In this document: positions 44,290 to 58,747 of the stretch, in pieces | Layout of the letters: the number at the start of each line of letters is the position of its first letter | How positions within the stretch are numbered: position 1 is the first letter of the stretch | Notes under the pieces: model-generated | The model's database searches: none | What the model saw: only the letters and a program-made list of their open reading frames with translations | What the model was told of the DNA's origin: nothing | Assembly (NCBI GenBank): GCA_013306675.1 | Contig: JABLUY010000070.1 | Span: 62,001 to 126,000, forward strand | Length of the DNA stretch: 64,000 nt | Origin: Thraustochytrium sp. TN22 | Taxonomy: Eukaryota > Sar > Bigyra > Thraustochytrida > Thraustochytriidae | Direction of reading: 5' to 3' | Made by a program: the position numbers and the translations under genes

Positions 44290-47200
44290 GCCGAGCTCGC
44301 GGCGCCGCCTCGCCGCGCTGCCGCCGCCGGCCGGCCGTGGCTGGCGCGCTGCCTTGCCTTGCCTTGCCTTGCCTTGCCTTGCCTTGCGTTGCGTTGCATT
44401 GCATACGCCACGCCGCGCGGAAGGGGAAGGCGCGGCGAGCAGCGACTTGAGCGAGGCGGCGACTTGAGGCGAGGCGAGGCGAGGCGCCCGTGCTTGCAGC
44501 ACTCTGTGAGCAGTGCGCTGCACAGCAGAGCTGGCTGCCAGTGGCGCCGCGCAACCAGCCAGAGCAGCGGCGCAGGCAGCGAGCAGGGCAGACCGCAGCA
44601 GAGCAGCAGCAGCGCCGGACCGGCGCGCTCGCGTCCAGCCGCCGCAGCGCCAGAGCGGAGCGAGCGGAGCGCGCGCGCAGCGAGCGGGCGAGCGCGAGCG
44701 GGCGAGCGAAGGGGCGAGCGGGAGAAATGGCGGACATCGAGGACCTGGGCGGCAAGGGCGCCAAGGTGCAGGCGAACGAGGTGTCGGCGAGCGGCGCCGC
44801 GCTGGCCGGCGAGCGCAAGCGCGATGTCAAGCCCAACACGGTGTCGGCCGGCGCGAGCGGCGAGCTCATGGTGTGGCGGCGCGACGGCGAGGTGGCGCCG
44901 CTCAACAACCTGCGCGGCTTCGTGGACTACGAGCGCGAGCCGAGCAAGTACCGGCCCGTGAACGAGCGCATCAACGACTGGGAGGTCATCCTGCCGCACG
45001 CGCTGGAGCGCGAGGGCACCGAGGTGACGGTGCAGGCCGCGCGCTGCATGGACTGCGGCACGCCCACGTGCTGCTCGGAGCCCTACGGCTGCCCGCTCGG
45101 CAACGAGATCCCGCGCTTCAACAAGCTCGCGTACAACGGCCAGTGGCGCGAGGCGCTCGACGTGCTGCTGGCCACCAGCAACGCGCCCGAGTGGACCTCG
45201 CACGTCTGCCCGGCGCCCTGCGAGGGCGCCTGCGTGGCCGGCCTCGTCGACTCGCCCGTCACCATCAAGAACATCGAGCAGCAGATCATCGAGCGCGGCT
45301 TCGCCAACGGCTGGATCTACCCCAAGCCGCCCACCATGCGCACCGGCAAGAAGGTGGCCGTCATCGGCTCCGGCCCCGCCGGCCTCTGCGCCGCCGACAT
45401 GCTCAACCGCAAGGGCCACTCCGTCACCGTCTACGAGCGCGCCGACCGCATCGGCGGCCTCCTCATGTACGGCATCCCGGCGCCCAAGCTCGACAAGGCC
45501 ATGCTGCAGCGCCGCGTCGACCTCTGGGCCGACGAGGGCGTCAAGTTCATCACCGGCGCCCACGTCGGCGTCGACGCCCAGTACGACCTGCGCGACATGC
45601 GCCGCGACAACGACGCGCTCGTCCTCACCGTCGGCGCCACCAAGCCCCGCATGCTCAACATCCCCGGCGCCGACCTCAAGGGCATCTACCCGGCCATGGA
45701 CTTCCTCAAGGGCACCACCAAGACGCTCCTCGACGACGGCAACGGCCGCCTCCGCCACTGGGACGGCTCCTACATCTCCGCGCGCGACAAGAACGTCGTT
45801 GTCATTGGCGGCGGCGACACCGGCAACGACTGCGTCGGCACCTCCGTGCGCATGCGGGCGCGCAACATCATCAACCTCGAGCTCCTCAACAAGCCCCCCG
45901 TCGACCGCGACGAGACCATGCCGTGGCCCACCTTCCCGCGCACCTTCAAGCTCGACTACGGCGGCGAGGAGGCCGCCGCCGTCTACGGCCAGGACCCGCG
46001 CCAGTTCAACACCCTCACCAAGGAGTACCTCGGCGACGAGGCCGGCCACGTCGTCGGCATCCGCACCGTCCGCGTCTCCTGGCGCGACGGCAAGATGCAG
46101 GAGATCCCCAACTCCGAGCGCATCATCCCGGCCGACCTCGTTCTCCTCTCCCTCGGCTTCCTCGGCCCCGAGGAGACCATGCTCTCTCAGCTCAGCCTCG
46201 ACGCCGACAGCCGCGGCAACGTCAAGGCCGAGTACGGCGACTTCGCCACCAACGTCGCTGGCATCTTTGCCGCCGGCGACTGCCGCCGTGGCCAGTCCCT
46301 CGTTGTGCGCGCCATGCGCGAGGGCCGCGACGTCGCCGCTGCCGTCGACAAGTACCTCGCCACCAAGGCGCCTGCGGCCCTCTAATTTTGTCCGACATCA
46401 TACAACACCACCACGTCACGGAGGGGGGGCGCGGAGAGACCCGGAGAGAAGAGCCTGACAGAAGTAGAAGTCGCAGATTGCCCGCCGCAGCGCGAACTCG
46501 AAGAGAGACCTGGACCGAGGTTGAACCTCAGGCTGAGGCCATCTGGCCTGCAGTGTGCCTGCGGTTCTTCTCGTCCCGTCCCGTTTCGGTTCGTTTCGGC
46601 TTGGCTCGTTGCGACCGTGCTGCGCCGCTCTCTGCAGCTATACTGCGCCTGGACTCTTTTCCCACCCCACACCAAAATCGGCAACTGGAGGCGCGGGAGC
46701 TGAATATATCGCCTCCTCATGTCCTCGTCACGTCACGTATTTTCCCTGCTTTCGATTTCATGTCTGGCTGTCTTACACGAATGCGGATTCGTTCACGGTG
46801 TTTCGTCAAAGAACCCCGTTGACAGGTCCTGCTTGCACCATGGCCAGCAGGCCAGTATTATGATGATCATGATGTTGGCGGGACCGTGAACGCGCTCTTG
46901 GCCTAAGTAGTGCATCGTTTAAGCGCGGTGTTGTCGCCACGCTGCCATGCCACCGAGGAGAACCACAACATCGCGTGTCTCGTAAACACGTAAACACGAG
47001 CGCGTGTCTAAGTAAACACGTAAACACGAGCGCGTGTCTCGTAAACCACAACAGCGCGCGTCTCGTAAACACACCTTCAAAATGTCTTGTCATGTCACAA
47101 AAGCAGGAAACTACAGTGGTAGGCTAGCTAGCCGCACAGAGAGGAGAGGAAAAGGAGAGACGGCGCATACGTGAACCGACACGCACACACCCACCCGCAT

Positions 47201-50200
47201 GCATGCCATGCAGTCAGAGGAATCGTTGTCTCGCACAAAGCAAAGCATCAGACGTCGATGTCATCAAGGTCAGCAGCAAACTGCTTGCGACCCTTGTTGG
47301 CCTGCGCCGGCATGAAACGACGGGACATGGGCCGCCACCCTCCTTGGTCTTCCGAACGCTGCACGCGCATCTTCTCGCGGCGAAGCTGATCCTGCAGATC
47401 CTCCTGCTCCTGGACGAGCGTGTTGATCTGAAAGGTAGTGCTAGTGGGCCGCTCGGCGCGCAACTGCATGATCTTCTCGCGCGTGGCCATCACCATGCGA
47501 CCCAGCGCCGAGTACTCGGAATCATCCTTGTAGTGCACGTCGCGCTCCATCTTGTACCGCTCACCCTCGTCAATGTAGCCCTTGTCACGACGCCACTTGC
47601 GGCGGAGAACCACCAGGACGACGATAGCAAGCAGCAAGAGGCTACCAGCGACGGAGCCAATGATCGCCGTCGTCTTCACGCTCTCGCCGCTCACGCCCGT
47701 GGGCGACGACGCCGGTGTCGATGGGGCTGGGCCCGAGGCGGCGTCCGGCGCCGGCACGACGGTCAGCGCCTCCGGCACATGCACAAAGTAGGCGTCCGAG
47801 GAGGCCGCCGCAGATAGCTCCACGGTCAGCCGCACGATCGAGCCGTCGTCGAGAGCCTCCTCCTCGGCGTCCTCGCCCTGCAGAACACGCCGTACGTAGC
47901 TCGCGTTGGCCGCCCCGGAGACGACCTCTTCCGTGACGGTAAAGGCGCAATCCTCGCCAAAGCACAGGAAAAGCTCGAAGCTGCCAACCAGATCCGAGGT
48001 CGTCAGCGCCGCCGTGTACGTGCCGTCGCCGTTGTCGACGATGCTGGCGTTCATGCTGCGCGGCCTCTGCTCGCCGTCCTCGTACGAGTAGACGCCGTTC
48101 GACAGCTGCGGCACCTCGACCCAGAGCCCGCTCAGGAGCTCCGGCTGGCCGCCGTACGTGATGTTATTGCCGCACAGGTCGCGCGCCTGCACCGAGATGC
48201 CCGCCGCACTCTCACCGTCCGCCACGAGCTCGAGCGGCTTGGTCGGCAGGCCAGCCGCCAGCTGCGTCTCGGTCGTGTTGAGCGAGACCGTGTCCACCTC
48301 CCAACTCGAAATGATAATGTCCGCCGGGTCGCTGCCAGACGACGAGGTGAAGCCCATGTACGCGTTGCGCCCGCCGCCGAGCACCTCAGCGATGTTGAAG
48401 CCGCGCTGGCGCAGGTACAAGGAGCCATCCACGTAGACCTCGAGCCAATCCGGCGTCTCCAGGTACTCAATGCTCACCGTATACGCATGGCCGCGGCGCA
48501 GCGACGGCAGGCTGTCATACACGCGGCGCGTGGCCGGCGTCACGTCCAACAGCCCGGTCTTTTCATTCACCGTGTGCAGACGCACCTGCTGCTCCGCGCA
48601 GTCCGACAAGGTTCCGCGGTCCGCGCAGAGGTCAAAGACGATGGCCATGGCCTTGCTCAGGAAACGCGTGTTGAGCCCGGCACCCATGGACACCGGCATG
48701 TCGACGAGACCGTTGTCGCGCTGGTGCAGCACGACCGCAAAGCCCTCGGCCTTGCCCGATGTGCCCACCGTGAACGTGAAGGTGGACGTGAACCCGGTGC
48801 CCACATTGAACTGCAGGGAGGCGTACACCCAGCTCGGCACGAGCGGCTGCGCGCGCTGCGCCACATACAGAGCGTCCGAGACCACAGCGGCGGCGCCCGA
48901 CGTGACGAGCCCCGAGGTCTGCGCCGGGAAGCGCAGCGCCGCCGATCCAGACCGCTGCACGTTGCACGAGGTCGACAGCGACGTCGTCACGATGAAGTTC
49001 GACGCGAACGTCTGACGCTCCGCGTGGAAGAGGTCAAAGGCGTAGATCTCACCCTGCACCAGTCCGAGCTGCGGGCCCACCTCCGACATGTCCACCGAGT
49101 CGCTCTGCTTGCCCTTGACGCCGCCCAGGTCCAGCACGAGCGACCCGTTCACGAAGACCCAGACGTCGTCATCGCCGCTAAAGTCGAAGACCTCGTCGCC
49201 GCGGTACACGAAGTAGGAGTGGATCTCCGTCGTGAACCAGAACTTGTTGCCCGGCGACTCGTTGTCCTCCACGCGCGTCACCGGCCACACCGGCGCATCC
49301 GCCTCGTCCGGGTAAAGTGCCTGCGTCACGGGCGTCGAGCCACCCTCCAGGTACTCGTCCAGCGGGCCGAAGAACCCGTCGCTCGACCCGCCCAGCCCGT
49401 CCACTTCGTCGTACGTTGAGCTACTAAAGTAGTACTCGCAGTGCGTCTCGTCGCAGTCGTCCTCGTCGCGCGGCCACAAGTACAGCTCGAAGCCCACGCG
49501 CTTGTTGTAGTACGCGTCGTCGTTGTACCAGGACGCAAAGGCCTCCGGGCCGGCCGTCATGCACTCCTCCACTGGGCTCGACTCCACGCACTCGCCGCAC
49601 CGCTCCGTGCTGGAGCAGTACTGCGGCTTGGGCACGCCGCCCGTGTTGTCCAGCGTCTCATCCGCCACCGTGCCGGCGGACCGCCCGAAGGTGATGACGT
49701 CCTTGGTCGGCTGGAAGTCCGGGTGCCCGCCGATCGTCCCGGCGCTCAAGGCGTCCGCGTACGGGCAGTTCTCCTCGTCCACGTCGCCATTGCTGTCCTC
49801 TCGCCACTTGTCGAACTGCTTCACCGCCGCGTCCACGTCGTACACCGACGGGTACCAGGCCTCCACCTCCGCCGCGTCCAGGCCCACGTTGCAGAAGAAC
49901 GGCTGGAAGCTGCGCACCGTCGCCCTGTACACGATCGGCTCGCCGCTCGCCGCGCCGGCGCTCAGCGCCAACGCCGCCAACGCCGCGGCCGCCTCCTTGT
50001 GCATTTTGCACAGCTCACGGATCGCGATGCGCGCAGTCTCTCTCCCCGCCGCTGCGGCTGCGGCTGCAGCGGGCGGCCAGGCCAGGCCGCGCCCGGCCTC
50101 GGCGTCCGCTTCTGCGCCCGCGCGCGCCTTCCTTTCCTCTTTGCCGGCCAGCTCGCGCTCGGCTCGAGGCGCTCGCCCGCGTGCAGGCGCGCTGCGCCGA

Positions 50201-53200
50201 GCCGGAGCCGGAGCCCGAGCTCGCCACGCGCCGACCGGCTGGCTCCGAGCTCGCCGCGGCTCAGCGCGGCGCGCTCGGCCCGCGCCCGGGGCGTCGCGCC
50301 CGCGCCCGCGCTCGCCGGGGCCGCGGTCGCTCTGCCTGCGCCGCGCGCCTGCGCTGTCGCGGCGAGGCTCGCGTTTGAATTTGGCTTTGGATTGAATTTG
50401 AATTTGAATTTGAATTTGAATTGCCGGAGGCTCGGTCTCGGAGCCGCGCTTTGTTGGTCGGCAGGCAGGTGGAAAACTGTGCGCGCCGGGTCCGGTGCGG
50501 GCGCGGCGCGGCGCAGGCGAGGCGCGCCGGCGTGGCGGCGCGGTGCACATGGCGGCGCGGCGCGTGCGGGCGCCAGCGGACCCGGGCGCGGGAGGCGCGC
50601 GCGGACACGCGCCCGGGCGGTGGTCTGGAGCGACCCGCGCACAGAGCGCGGCCGTGGCGCAGTGCTCGGGCGCGGTTTCGGGCGCGGGCGAGGGAAGCCA
50701 ACTTGAAGCTGAGTTGGAGCGACGAGCATGGCGACCATGTGAGGGCGAAAAAGGCCGTCAGCCTGGGTAGACCTTGTGGTGGTGGTGGTGGTGGTGGTGG
50801 TGGCGGCGGGAGGGGCCGGAAGGCTGAGGAGGAGGGACCGCTTGAGCGGCCGCGCGAGACTGGAGAAAGTCGGAGAGGTCGTCGAAGGCAGCGTGGAGGC
50901 CGTCGTTGCCGTCGTCCTGGCGGCGGTACACGCTGTGCGCAGGCTCCGGATGGCGCATGGCAAAAGAGCCCGCGACGGCCACGCCCTCTTCGTCGTGGGC
51001 CAGGTCGCCGCGACGCATCGCCTCCATGGCCTGCACGGCCAGGAGCGTGGCCTTGCGCGCGCGGATCGCGTCGGCATTGGGAGACTTGGCGTGCGGAGAG
51101 GCGACACCACGCACGGTGTCGATAGGGTCAGCGAGGGCCTTCTTGAAGATCTCGATTTGGCCCATGATGACCTTGTGCTTGGCCTTGAGGTTGCGCTGGT
51201 GCTGGACGATCATGCGAAACTGCATGTAGCACCAGCGAGCCTCAGCGGAGTCCTTGATCTCCTCGTAGGCCTCGTTCATGATGGCGATGAGGAGGTTGAG
51301 CAGCAGAATCACGAGGAGCGAGGCTGACATGACGGTCATGAAGATGCCGACGGAGCGGTCGAGCTCGTACTTGCCCTCAAAGTCGAGGTCGCCGAGCGAG
51401 GCCCGAAAGGTGAGGATGATGGCGCGCAGCACCGAGCTCGCGGGCTCGTACGCCATGCCGTAGAGCACGTAGTCGAAAAGGCCAAAGGCCAGGATGAAGA
51501 CTGCGAAGATGAGGAAGAAGCTGATGAGGCGGTTGAGCATGCCGCCGATAATGATGACCGGGATGGCCATGGCCGCAGAGACCTGGAGGTACTCGAGGCT
51601 CTTGATGTAGCAGAGGAAGATGGTCACGGCGAGCAGGTGCTGCCGCACGACCGCGAGCCACATCACGTCCGAGATGTCGACGAATTGATCGTTGACGGAG
51701 GCGTCGTGCCAGGCGTCGAGACGCGAGCCAACATCGAGCACCAGCTTGGCGTGCACGCTCACGAGCGAGACGGCAATCACCATGATGCAGAGGTCGAGGT
51801 AGTTGAATGGATTGACCCAGTACGGCGGGATGGGCACCTTGGTGCGGCGCGAGCAGATGGAGCGGCCGAAAAAGTCCGGAAGCGCGAAGACCACGCGAAA
51901 GTCCTTCGGGTCGCTTGCGAACAAACGCTCTGCCGCGACGGACTCGTGCAGCACGGGTTTCCAGAAGCGAGGCGCCCTCTCGCGGTGGTTCTTGTCCCAC
52001 GTCTCGAACATGGCCCAGAGCTCCGCGGAAAAGTAGAGCATGAAGCACAAGAGAAGCGCCACCTCCACAAGAGCGTCCCTCATATCGCGCTCCGACGCGT
52101 AGCTGACGAGCTTGCGCGTCTCCCAGCGCTGGCCAGAGAAGATGCCGCCGGCCGCCGTCATCTCCAAGAAGACCGTGCCATGGGTCACCATGCCTTGCAC
52201 GCGCGAGTACAGATTAAAGTCGAACGCCAAGAAGCGCGTGTTGAGCGAGGCAAAGTCGCAGTCGCGCAGGTCGCTCAGCAGCGTCGTGGCGGCGTCCACG
52301 TCCGCCGGCAGCACCACGCTGAAGCCGCCCGACCGATAAAAGCCAAAGCGGCCAAAGACCGGGTACGCTGGGTTCTCGTCCCACGTCAGCGTCAGCTCAG
52401 TACCATTGCTCAGCGCGCAGGTGAATGGGACGCGGTCCTCGACCTCGGGCGGCGCGCTCCTGTAGTTGCCGTACGTGAACGCCTCGAAGCAGGTCTCCTC
52501 GGTCTGGCTCACGAGCGACTGCGTGCTGGCGTTGCACGCGCTGGCGCGCGTGCGCAGCTGGCGATAGCGCGGCCGCCCCAAGAGGCCGAGCAGCCCGTTG
52601 AGCAGCGCGCCCTGGCCGCCCACGCGCCGCGCCGTGCCGTTGCCATCCACGTACGGCTGGTCCGACTCCCAGAGCGCCGCCACGAAGACGTTCTCCACGT
52701 ACTGGTGCCAATCGTCCAGGTTGCCCACGTCGGCCAGGCCCTTGAGCTCGGCCTCGTCCCACTCGTCCGCCGCGACGCGGTCCACAATGCCAGCCTGCAT
52801 GCTGAACGCCTCGTAGTCGTCGCGCCCGCTGTAGCGCACCGCCACCGTGGTGAGCAGCGCGAGGAAGGACACCCAGTACAGCAGGTACTGCAGAGCCTTG
52901 GAGCGCATGCCGGTCGCGATCCACATCGTGTTCACCGCGTACTGCGTGCGCTTATCCGTGAAGATCTCCGAGTCGTACCCGATCTCGTTCGGCTTGTCGA
53001 AGATGTCCGTCATCTCCTCTTCGTGCAGGTCAAACCAGTCGAATCGAGACCGCATGTGGAAGGCAGGCTCGCCCTCGCCGTCCTCGCGGTCCAAATCGCC
53101 GCCGGCGTCAAGCAGCAGCTTGATGAGCATGTTTTGGTTGCTGATTTCCAGAAATAGGTGCTCCAGATCGTCAACGCCCTCCGGTTTGAACGGCTCCTCC

Positions 53201-56200
53201 GCCTTCCTCGAGTGAATGGGGTGATTTGGCGAGTTGGGATGCTCCTCAAAGTCAAAATGTAGCTCAAGCCGCGAGTCTTGCGCGTGGTGCTGGAGCTGCC
53301 GCCCGCCTTGCGACGACACGCTCAGCCCGGTGGCCGCCGTCGAAGTGCCGGTCTCATGCATCAGCTCCTTTTGTTTCTTGACGCGGGCGCGGAGCTTCTC
53401 TCTGTACTGGCGGCGCGCGAGCATGCTGGCAAAGACCTCCACGTTTGCCACGATGCCCGGGTTGATGTCGAGGTCGTCGATGGGGCCGGCGCTAGCTGCC
53501 CTTCTGATCTTGGGCATGACGTCTCGCGTCAAAATCTTCTCCACCCTCCGGTTCAGGTGCGTGTGCCTCTGAAACGCGTAGTGCAGCGACGTCTGCCCTT
53601 GCATATCCTCCGCGTCCACCTCCGCGCCACCCTTGCGCATCAGCGTATTCACGATGTTCAGGTGCCCGTAGGCCGCGGCAATGTGCAGCGCCGTCACCTT
53701 GATGTTGTTGGTCAGCGCTGCCGCGTTTGCATTGTACCGGAGCAGGCACTTGACGATCATGACATGGCCCTGCATTGCCGCCAGATGGAGCGGCGAGAAG
53801 CCGAACGAGTCCTTCAGGTTCACCTCCGCCTTGCTGCGGCAAAGCACCGTCACCACCTCGTCCAGCTCGCGCTCCTGCGCGCACGCCAGGTGCAGGGCCG
53901 TCTGCCGGTGCTGCGTCTCGCGCAGCCTCAGGTCGTGGTGCCGCTCGCCTAGGTTGTTGCGCGCGAAGAGCTCCGTCACTGTGTCGGAGTGCCCATACAT
54001 GACGGCCAGCATGAGTGCCGTGTACTCGTGCTTGCCACCAACCTTGTTCACGTCCACCTCCTTGCCCTTGTCCTCGCGGCTAAATCGATGCCGGTATTGC
54101 AGCAAGAGCTCGATGCACTTGTCGTACCCCTTAATGCACGCCCAGTGCAGCGCCGTCTGGTTGTGCGCGTCCACGGCGCATGGATCAAACAGCGTCAAAT
54201 AGTCGCTGCGCTCGTCGTCGTACGCGTAGGAGTCCAGCAGCATCTCCAGTGCCTCCTTCACGTCCACCTCCGTGCTCAGCAGGTCAAACACCAGGTGCAG
54301 CGGGGAGGCGCCGCCCGAGGTCGCCGACTTGCTCCGCAGCCACGCCTTCTTGTTGCCCGTGCTGTTGGTGCGGTTCAACACGAAGCTTCGGTCATTCTCG
54401 TCCACGATCTTCTTCTTCTTGATGAACCGCTGCCACGTCACCTCCAGCCTCACCTGGGCAAGAACTATCATGCGCAGCAGCGACTTGCTGTCCTTGGCCA
54501 TGATAAGGTCCCACATCGTCCCACGCATTTTCCCGCGCCCCCGGCCCTGCGACACCTCGTACAGCAGGTTAGGGTCCGCCATGTGCTTCATCAGCGTCTT
54601 GAACTCCGCCGAGCTCGCCGCTTCGCGACTCAGCACCCAGTCCTCGCCCGCGTAAATCATGTGTTCCATCCAATCCGCCTCGCCCTCGTTGCACACGATA
54701 AAGAACGCCGATCGCCCCGTGTTGTCCATCAGATTCATGTTGGCGCCAAGCCGGATCAGCTCCACCGCCACCTCCAGCAGCTCCCCGCGCTCCTCCGCGT
54801 CGTCTGCAAATTTGCCCACCGCCTGTTCGCCGCGCAAGTCGCCGCCTTCGCTCTCGTCGATCTTGCAAATCAGATGTAGCAGGCACGACCGGTTCGACTC
54901 GTCCAAGGTATCCACATGCAGCGTCTGGTCCGTCTCGCACGCTTTGAGCAACTCCTTACACCGACCTAGGTCGCCCTCGCGCCCAGCCTCTAGCAGCGCC
55001 TGGCTCCACGCTTCGTGCGATACCGCTCGTGCCTCTGCGCCCGCTTCCGCCTCCTCCGCATCCTCGTGCAGCACGGAAGTTGCAACAGGACCTGGCCCCA
55101 GCAGTTCTTGCCCAGCTACAGATGACACCGACTCGCGCCCCGACATTGCCACAGCCACCGTCACGTTCGGCTGCTGCTGCTGCTGCTGCTGCCGCTGCTG
55201 CTGCGGTAATTGCTGCTGCTGCTGCTGCACCTGCGCATTCGAGCCGCCCATGGGCATGCCGGACCTCGTCATGACGCGTGCATTGCTGCGCGGCGACGGT
55301 GCGCCTCGCGCCATCCTCAGGCTCTCCAGTCTGGAGTGTTTGCGTTTTGGCCCGCCGCGGACGGCCTCCAGGTCCGCCAGCAGCTGGCGCAGCGTGTCCT
55401 CTGCAGCGCCCAGCGCGTCCTGCAGGTTGCCGCTGGCCGCCGCCTGCAGCAGCTGCTGTTGCTGCTGCTGCTGCGCCTGCTGGCCCCCCAAACGCATGGT
55501 GGACCGCATCGTGGTCCCCGCCGCGTTGCACTGCACTGCACTGCACTGCACTACGCTGCGCGGCGCGGCGCCCGCCACCGCGCGCGCGCGCTAGGCGTGC
55601 CCGGTCGGTCCCGATTCGCTTTGCCCGGGACCCTCCGGGCTCGCTTGCCTGTCGCGCGACAAGGAGAGGCCCTCCGAGTCCTTGCTCAGGCTGGCACGAC
55701 CGTGACGGCGCGGAAACGGTAATACTGGGTTCCGCGCCTGCTTGGGCCCGTCTGAAAAGGGGACCAAGCTCTTGCAAGTCTTCGCACGCGCGTGTACAAC
55801 AACACTCTTTCTGCATCAGAATGATCTTCTTGCCCTTGATTGCTTCGTGATCTCACAGCAAACGGAAAGTTGGAAATTGGTCATGTTGCCTGCCAGTGGC
55901 GGGGCCAGCGGCCAGCCCAGCGTGCTTCCCACGCCCACGCCCGACTCGAAGCCCAAGCTCGGACTGATTCTGACATTCAAGACGCCCGCGGGGCTCGAAA
56001 GCGACCAGCCGGACGACTCGCCGTCCCATATTACAGTGGGCGTGGCCAAGAAATCATCAGTCAGCTTCATTCGTCATCGAGGTCACACGTAAGGGGTCAG
56101 GGCGGTGCGAGACTGGCCTTTTGCAAGTACCAGGCAGGCAGGTCGGGCGTGGGCGCGGCAAGCGCATGGCTCACGCGGTACGCTTGAACGCGGTCGAGGC

Positions 56201-57897
56201 TGGCACGGAGGAGGTCCGGGTCAAGGTCGTTGGAGCAGATGCGCTGCAAAGGCTGCAAGATGCGCTGCGTCTCAACGGCGCCATCGATCTCGGCCGTCGC
56301 GAAGAGCTGCAGCGTGCGAGAGACGTCGTGCGCGCGCTGCGCACGGAAGCGGCGCATCTCCACGTGCACGCTGTGATGGAGCTGCAAAAGAACGCGCTCG
56401 GCGTTGGTGATGTCGTTCTGGGCCGCGCGGACAGCGGTCTGCGCGTCGTCAACGCCGGGGCTCTTCGCGCGCGCCGAGGCGTAGCGCTTCTTGGCAGCGT
56501 CCAGCGCATCGTGGCACCGGCGTAGCGCGCGCACGCGCGCGTCGTGACGGTCAATGAGCGCAGCCATGGCGCCGATCTTCCCAGCCTGGAAGCGAAGTGG
56601 CGCGAGCAGGTCGCAGGCGGCACGGTCGTTTAGGTCCTGCAGGTGGTTGGAGCACCTGTCGAAGCCGGCCGCGAGATCCTCGCAGAGCGCCGGCGCCGGC
56701 GCACTGGCGCCCGGGACCAGCGAGGCCTCCACTTTGGCCAGAGAACCAAAGTACGCGCCCACGCGTGCCAGTTCGTAGCCGTGCGCGCGCCGACTGGCGA
56801 CCAGCTGGCTCACCACCTTGACTGCTGTCTGCAGTCGCTTGCCGTACTCCGCAAGGTCTTGACGAAAGGCGTCAATGGGCGCGGTGCGCACTTCCAGGCG
56901 TGCCAGCTCTCGACGCACGTGCGCGTCCATTTGCGACGCGGTCGCAGCGGCGCCCGAATTCGTCGTGGCCGCGGCGGCCGCGGCCGCCGTCCCGGCAGCG
57001 GCTTCCTCGAGGCCGGCGATGAGTGAGGACCCCTCCACGCGCTTCACGAGCGAAGCAATCCAGGACCCGGCCGCCGCGGCCGCCGCACCTGCGGCGCCGG
57101 CCATGTCTTGTGCCTTGGACGAGGACGAGGGGGGCATGACCGAGGGGGCCGAGGACATGGACGACGACGAAGACGACGACGACGCCCCGCCTCGCACGCC
57201 CTCGTACGCGTCGTGCGCCGCGCCGCCATTTGCCCCCTGCCGACGCGCCGCAAGTGCGGCTGCATCGAAGAAGTCGGCATCGTCATCTTCGTCACTCGGC
57301 AGCCAGGCGTGCCCACCCTGCGCCTCGTCGCCGCCCGACGGCGACGCGGACCGCCCAGCGCCCTGCAGCATGTAACGCACCACGTCAAAGCCTTCGGACG
57401 ATGCGTCCAACATGGCCTGAACCTCGAAGCAGTGCGTCAGTTTTGGGTGTCGCGCCACCTCGTCAAGGTACAGCTCGAGCGCGAGGCGACGCTCCTCCAC
57501 AAAGGCAGCCGACATGTTGCCAAAGAGGCGTGTTTCCGGCAGCGGCGGGATGACGGTTCCGGGGAAGCGCTCGCGCAAACGCCGCTGCAGCCACCGGAAG
57601 TCAGAATACCGCCGCGCGACGGAGGTCACCTGCCGCTGGAAATGCTGCTGCAGCGTCGTGCGCAGCGACACCGTGTATACAACGTGCCGCTGCATACCAG
57701 CACCCACCACGGCCGGGCTCACCACGCGCACCTGGCACACCGAAGGCGACAAGGGTGGCTCCTCCGACGCCACATAGTCCGGAGCGTGTTGCGCAAAAAT
57801 TCCAAAGTCCGGGAGCGGCAGCCTCACGCCATGCTGGAGCACGTACTCACGCGACAGAACTGGCCGCTGCTGACCGTCCTGGTGGCTCTCTTGTTGC

Positions 57898-57928
<31 letters not shown>

Positions 57929-58711
57929 GCTGCTGATGATGATGATGATGATGATGATGTTGTTGCTGCTGCTGCGAGCCACCGTGCTGCGCGAGGCTGA
58001 CGAACTTGCATGCAAGGAACCACTCGTCGCGATCTAGCTTCGGTTTGGACTTGCCTCCGCAGGCAAGGCGCCAAATTTCGCGTAGCACCTCGTCCGGCAG
58101 GCGTGCGCGTCGCAGAAACGCGGCGCCCTCCGCTCCCGCGATCGCCTTATCGCCGTCCGAGTCCAGGATCGTGAACAACTGGCTGAACAGCTCGAACTCG
58201 GCCCCGGACAGCTCAAGCTTTCCGTCCGGGTACGAGATCACGTACGTCGACGCGCCCTGCGTCGCGGACGGCGCCGCATTGCTGCTCGCCTCCTGCGACG
58301 AGGACGACGCCGAGGACGCCGGCAGCGAGGTCGCCGACGAAGACGGCCGCAGCGACGCCCGCGAGGACTCTTCCTGCATCATGGCGCTCTTCCCTGCGGT
58401 CCGCCCAGCTTCTGGGCGTGCCTGTGCTTCGCTAGCCTGCCCTGCCGCGCTGTGCTGCTCCGCGCTGCGCCGCGCTGCGCCGCGCCGCGCCGCGCCGCGC
58501 CGTGCGGAACTGGAACGAGCTGGCTGCAGCTCCTCTCGTCAATCTGCTCAAAGCGCGAGAGCGTTTCCTCGTTTGCCTCACTACCCTCTGTCTGTGATGG
58601 ACAGAATGGTCAAAAGAGTCGATGTGTGGGATCTCGCCATCAATGTCGACTCTCCATCTCGATCTCTCCCTGGGCCTCTCTTTCGGTCTGGGATGGGATC
58701 TCTCTCGTCTT

Positions 58712-58747
<36 letters not shown>
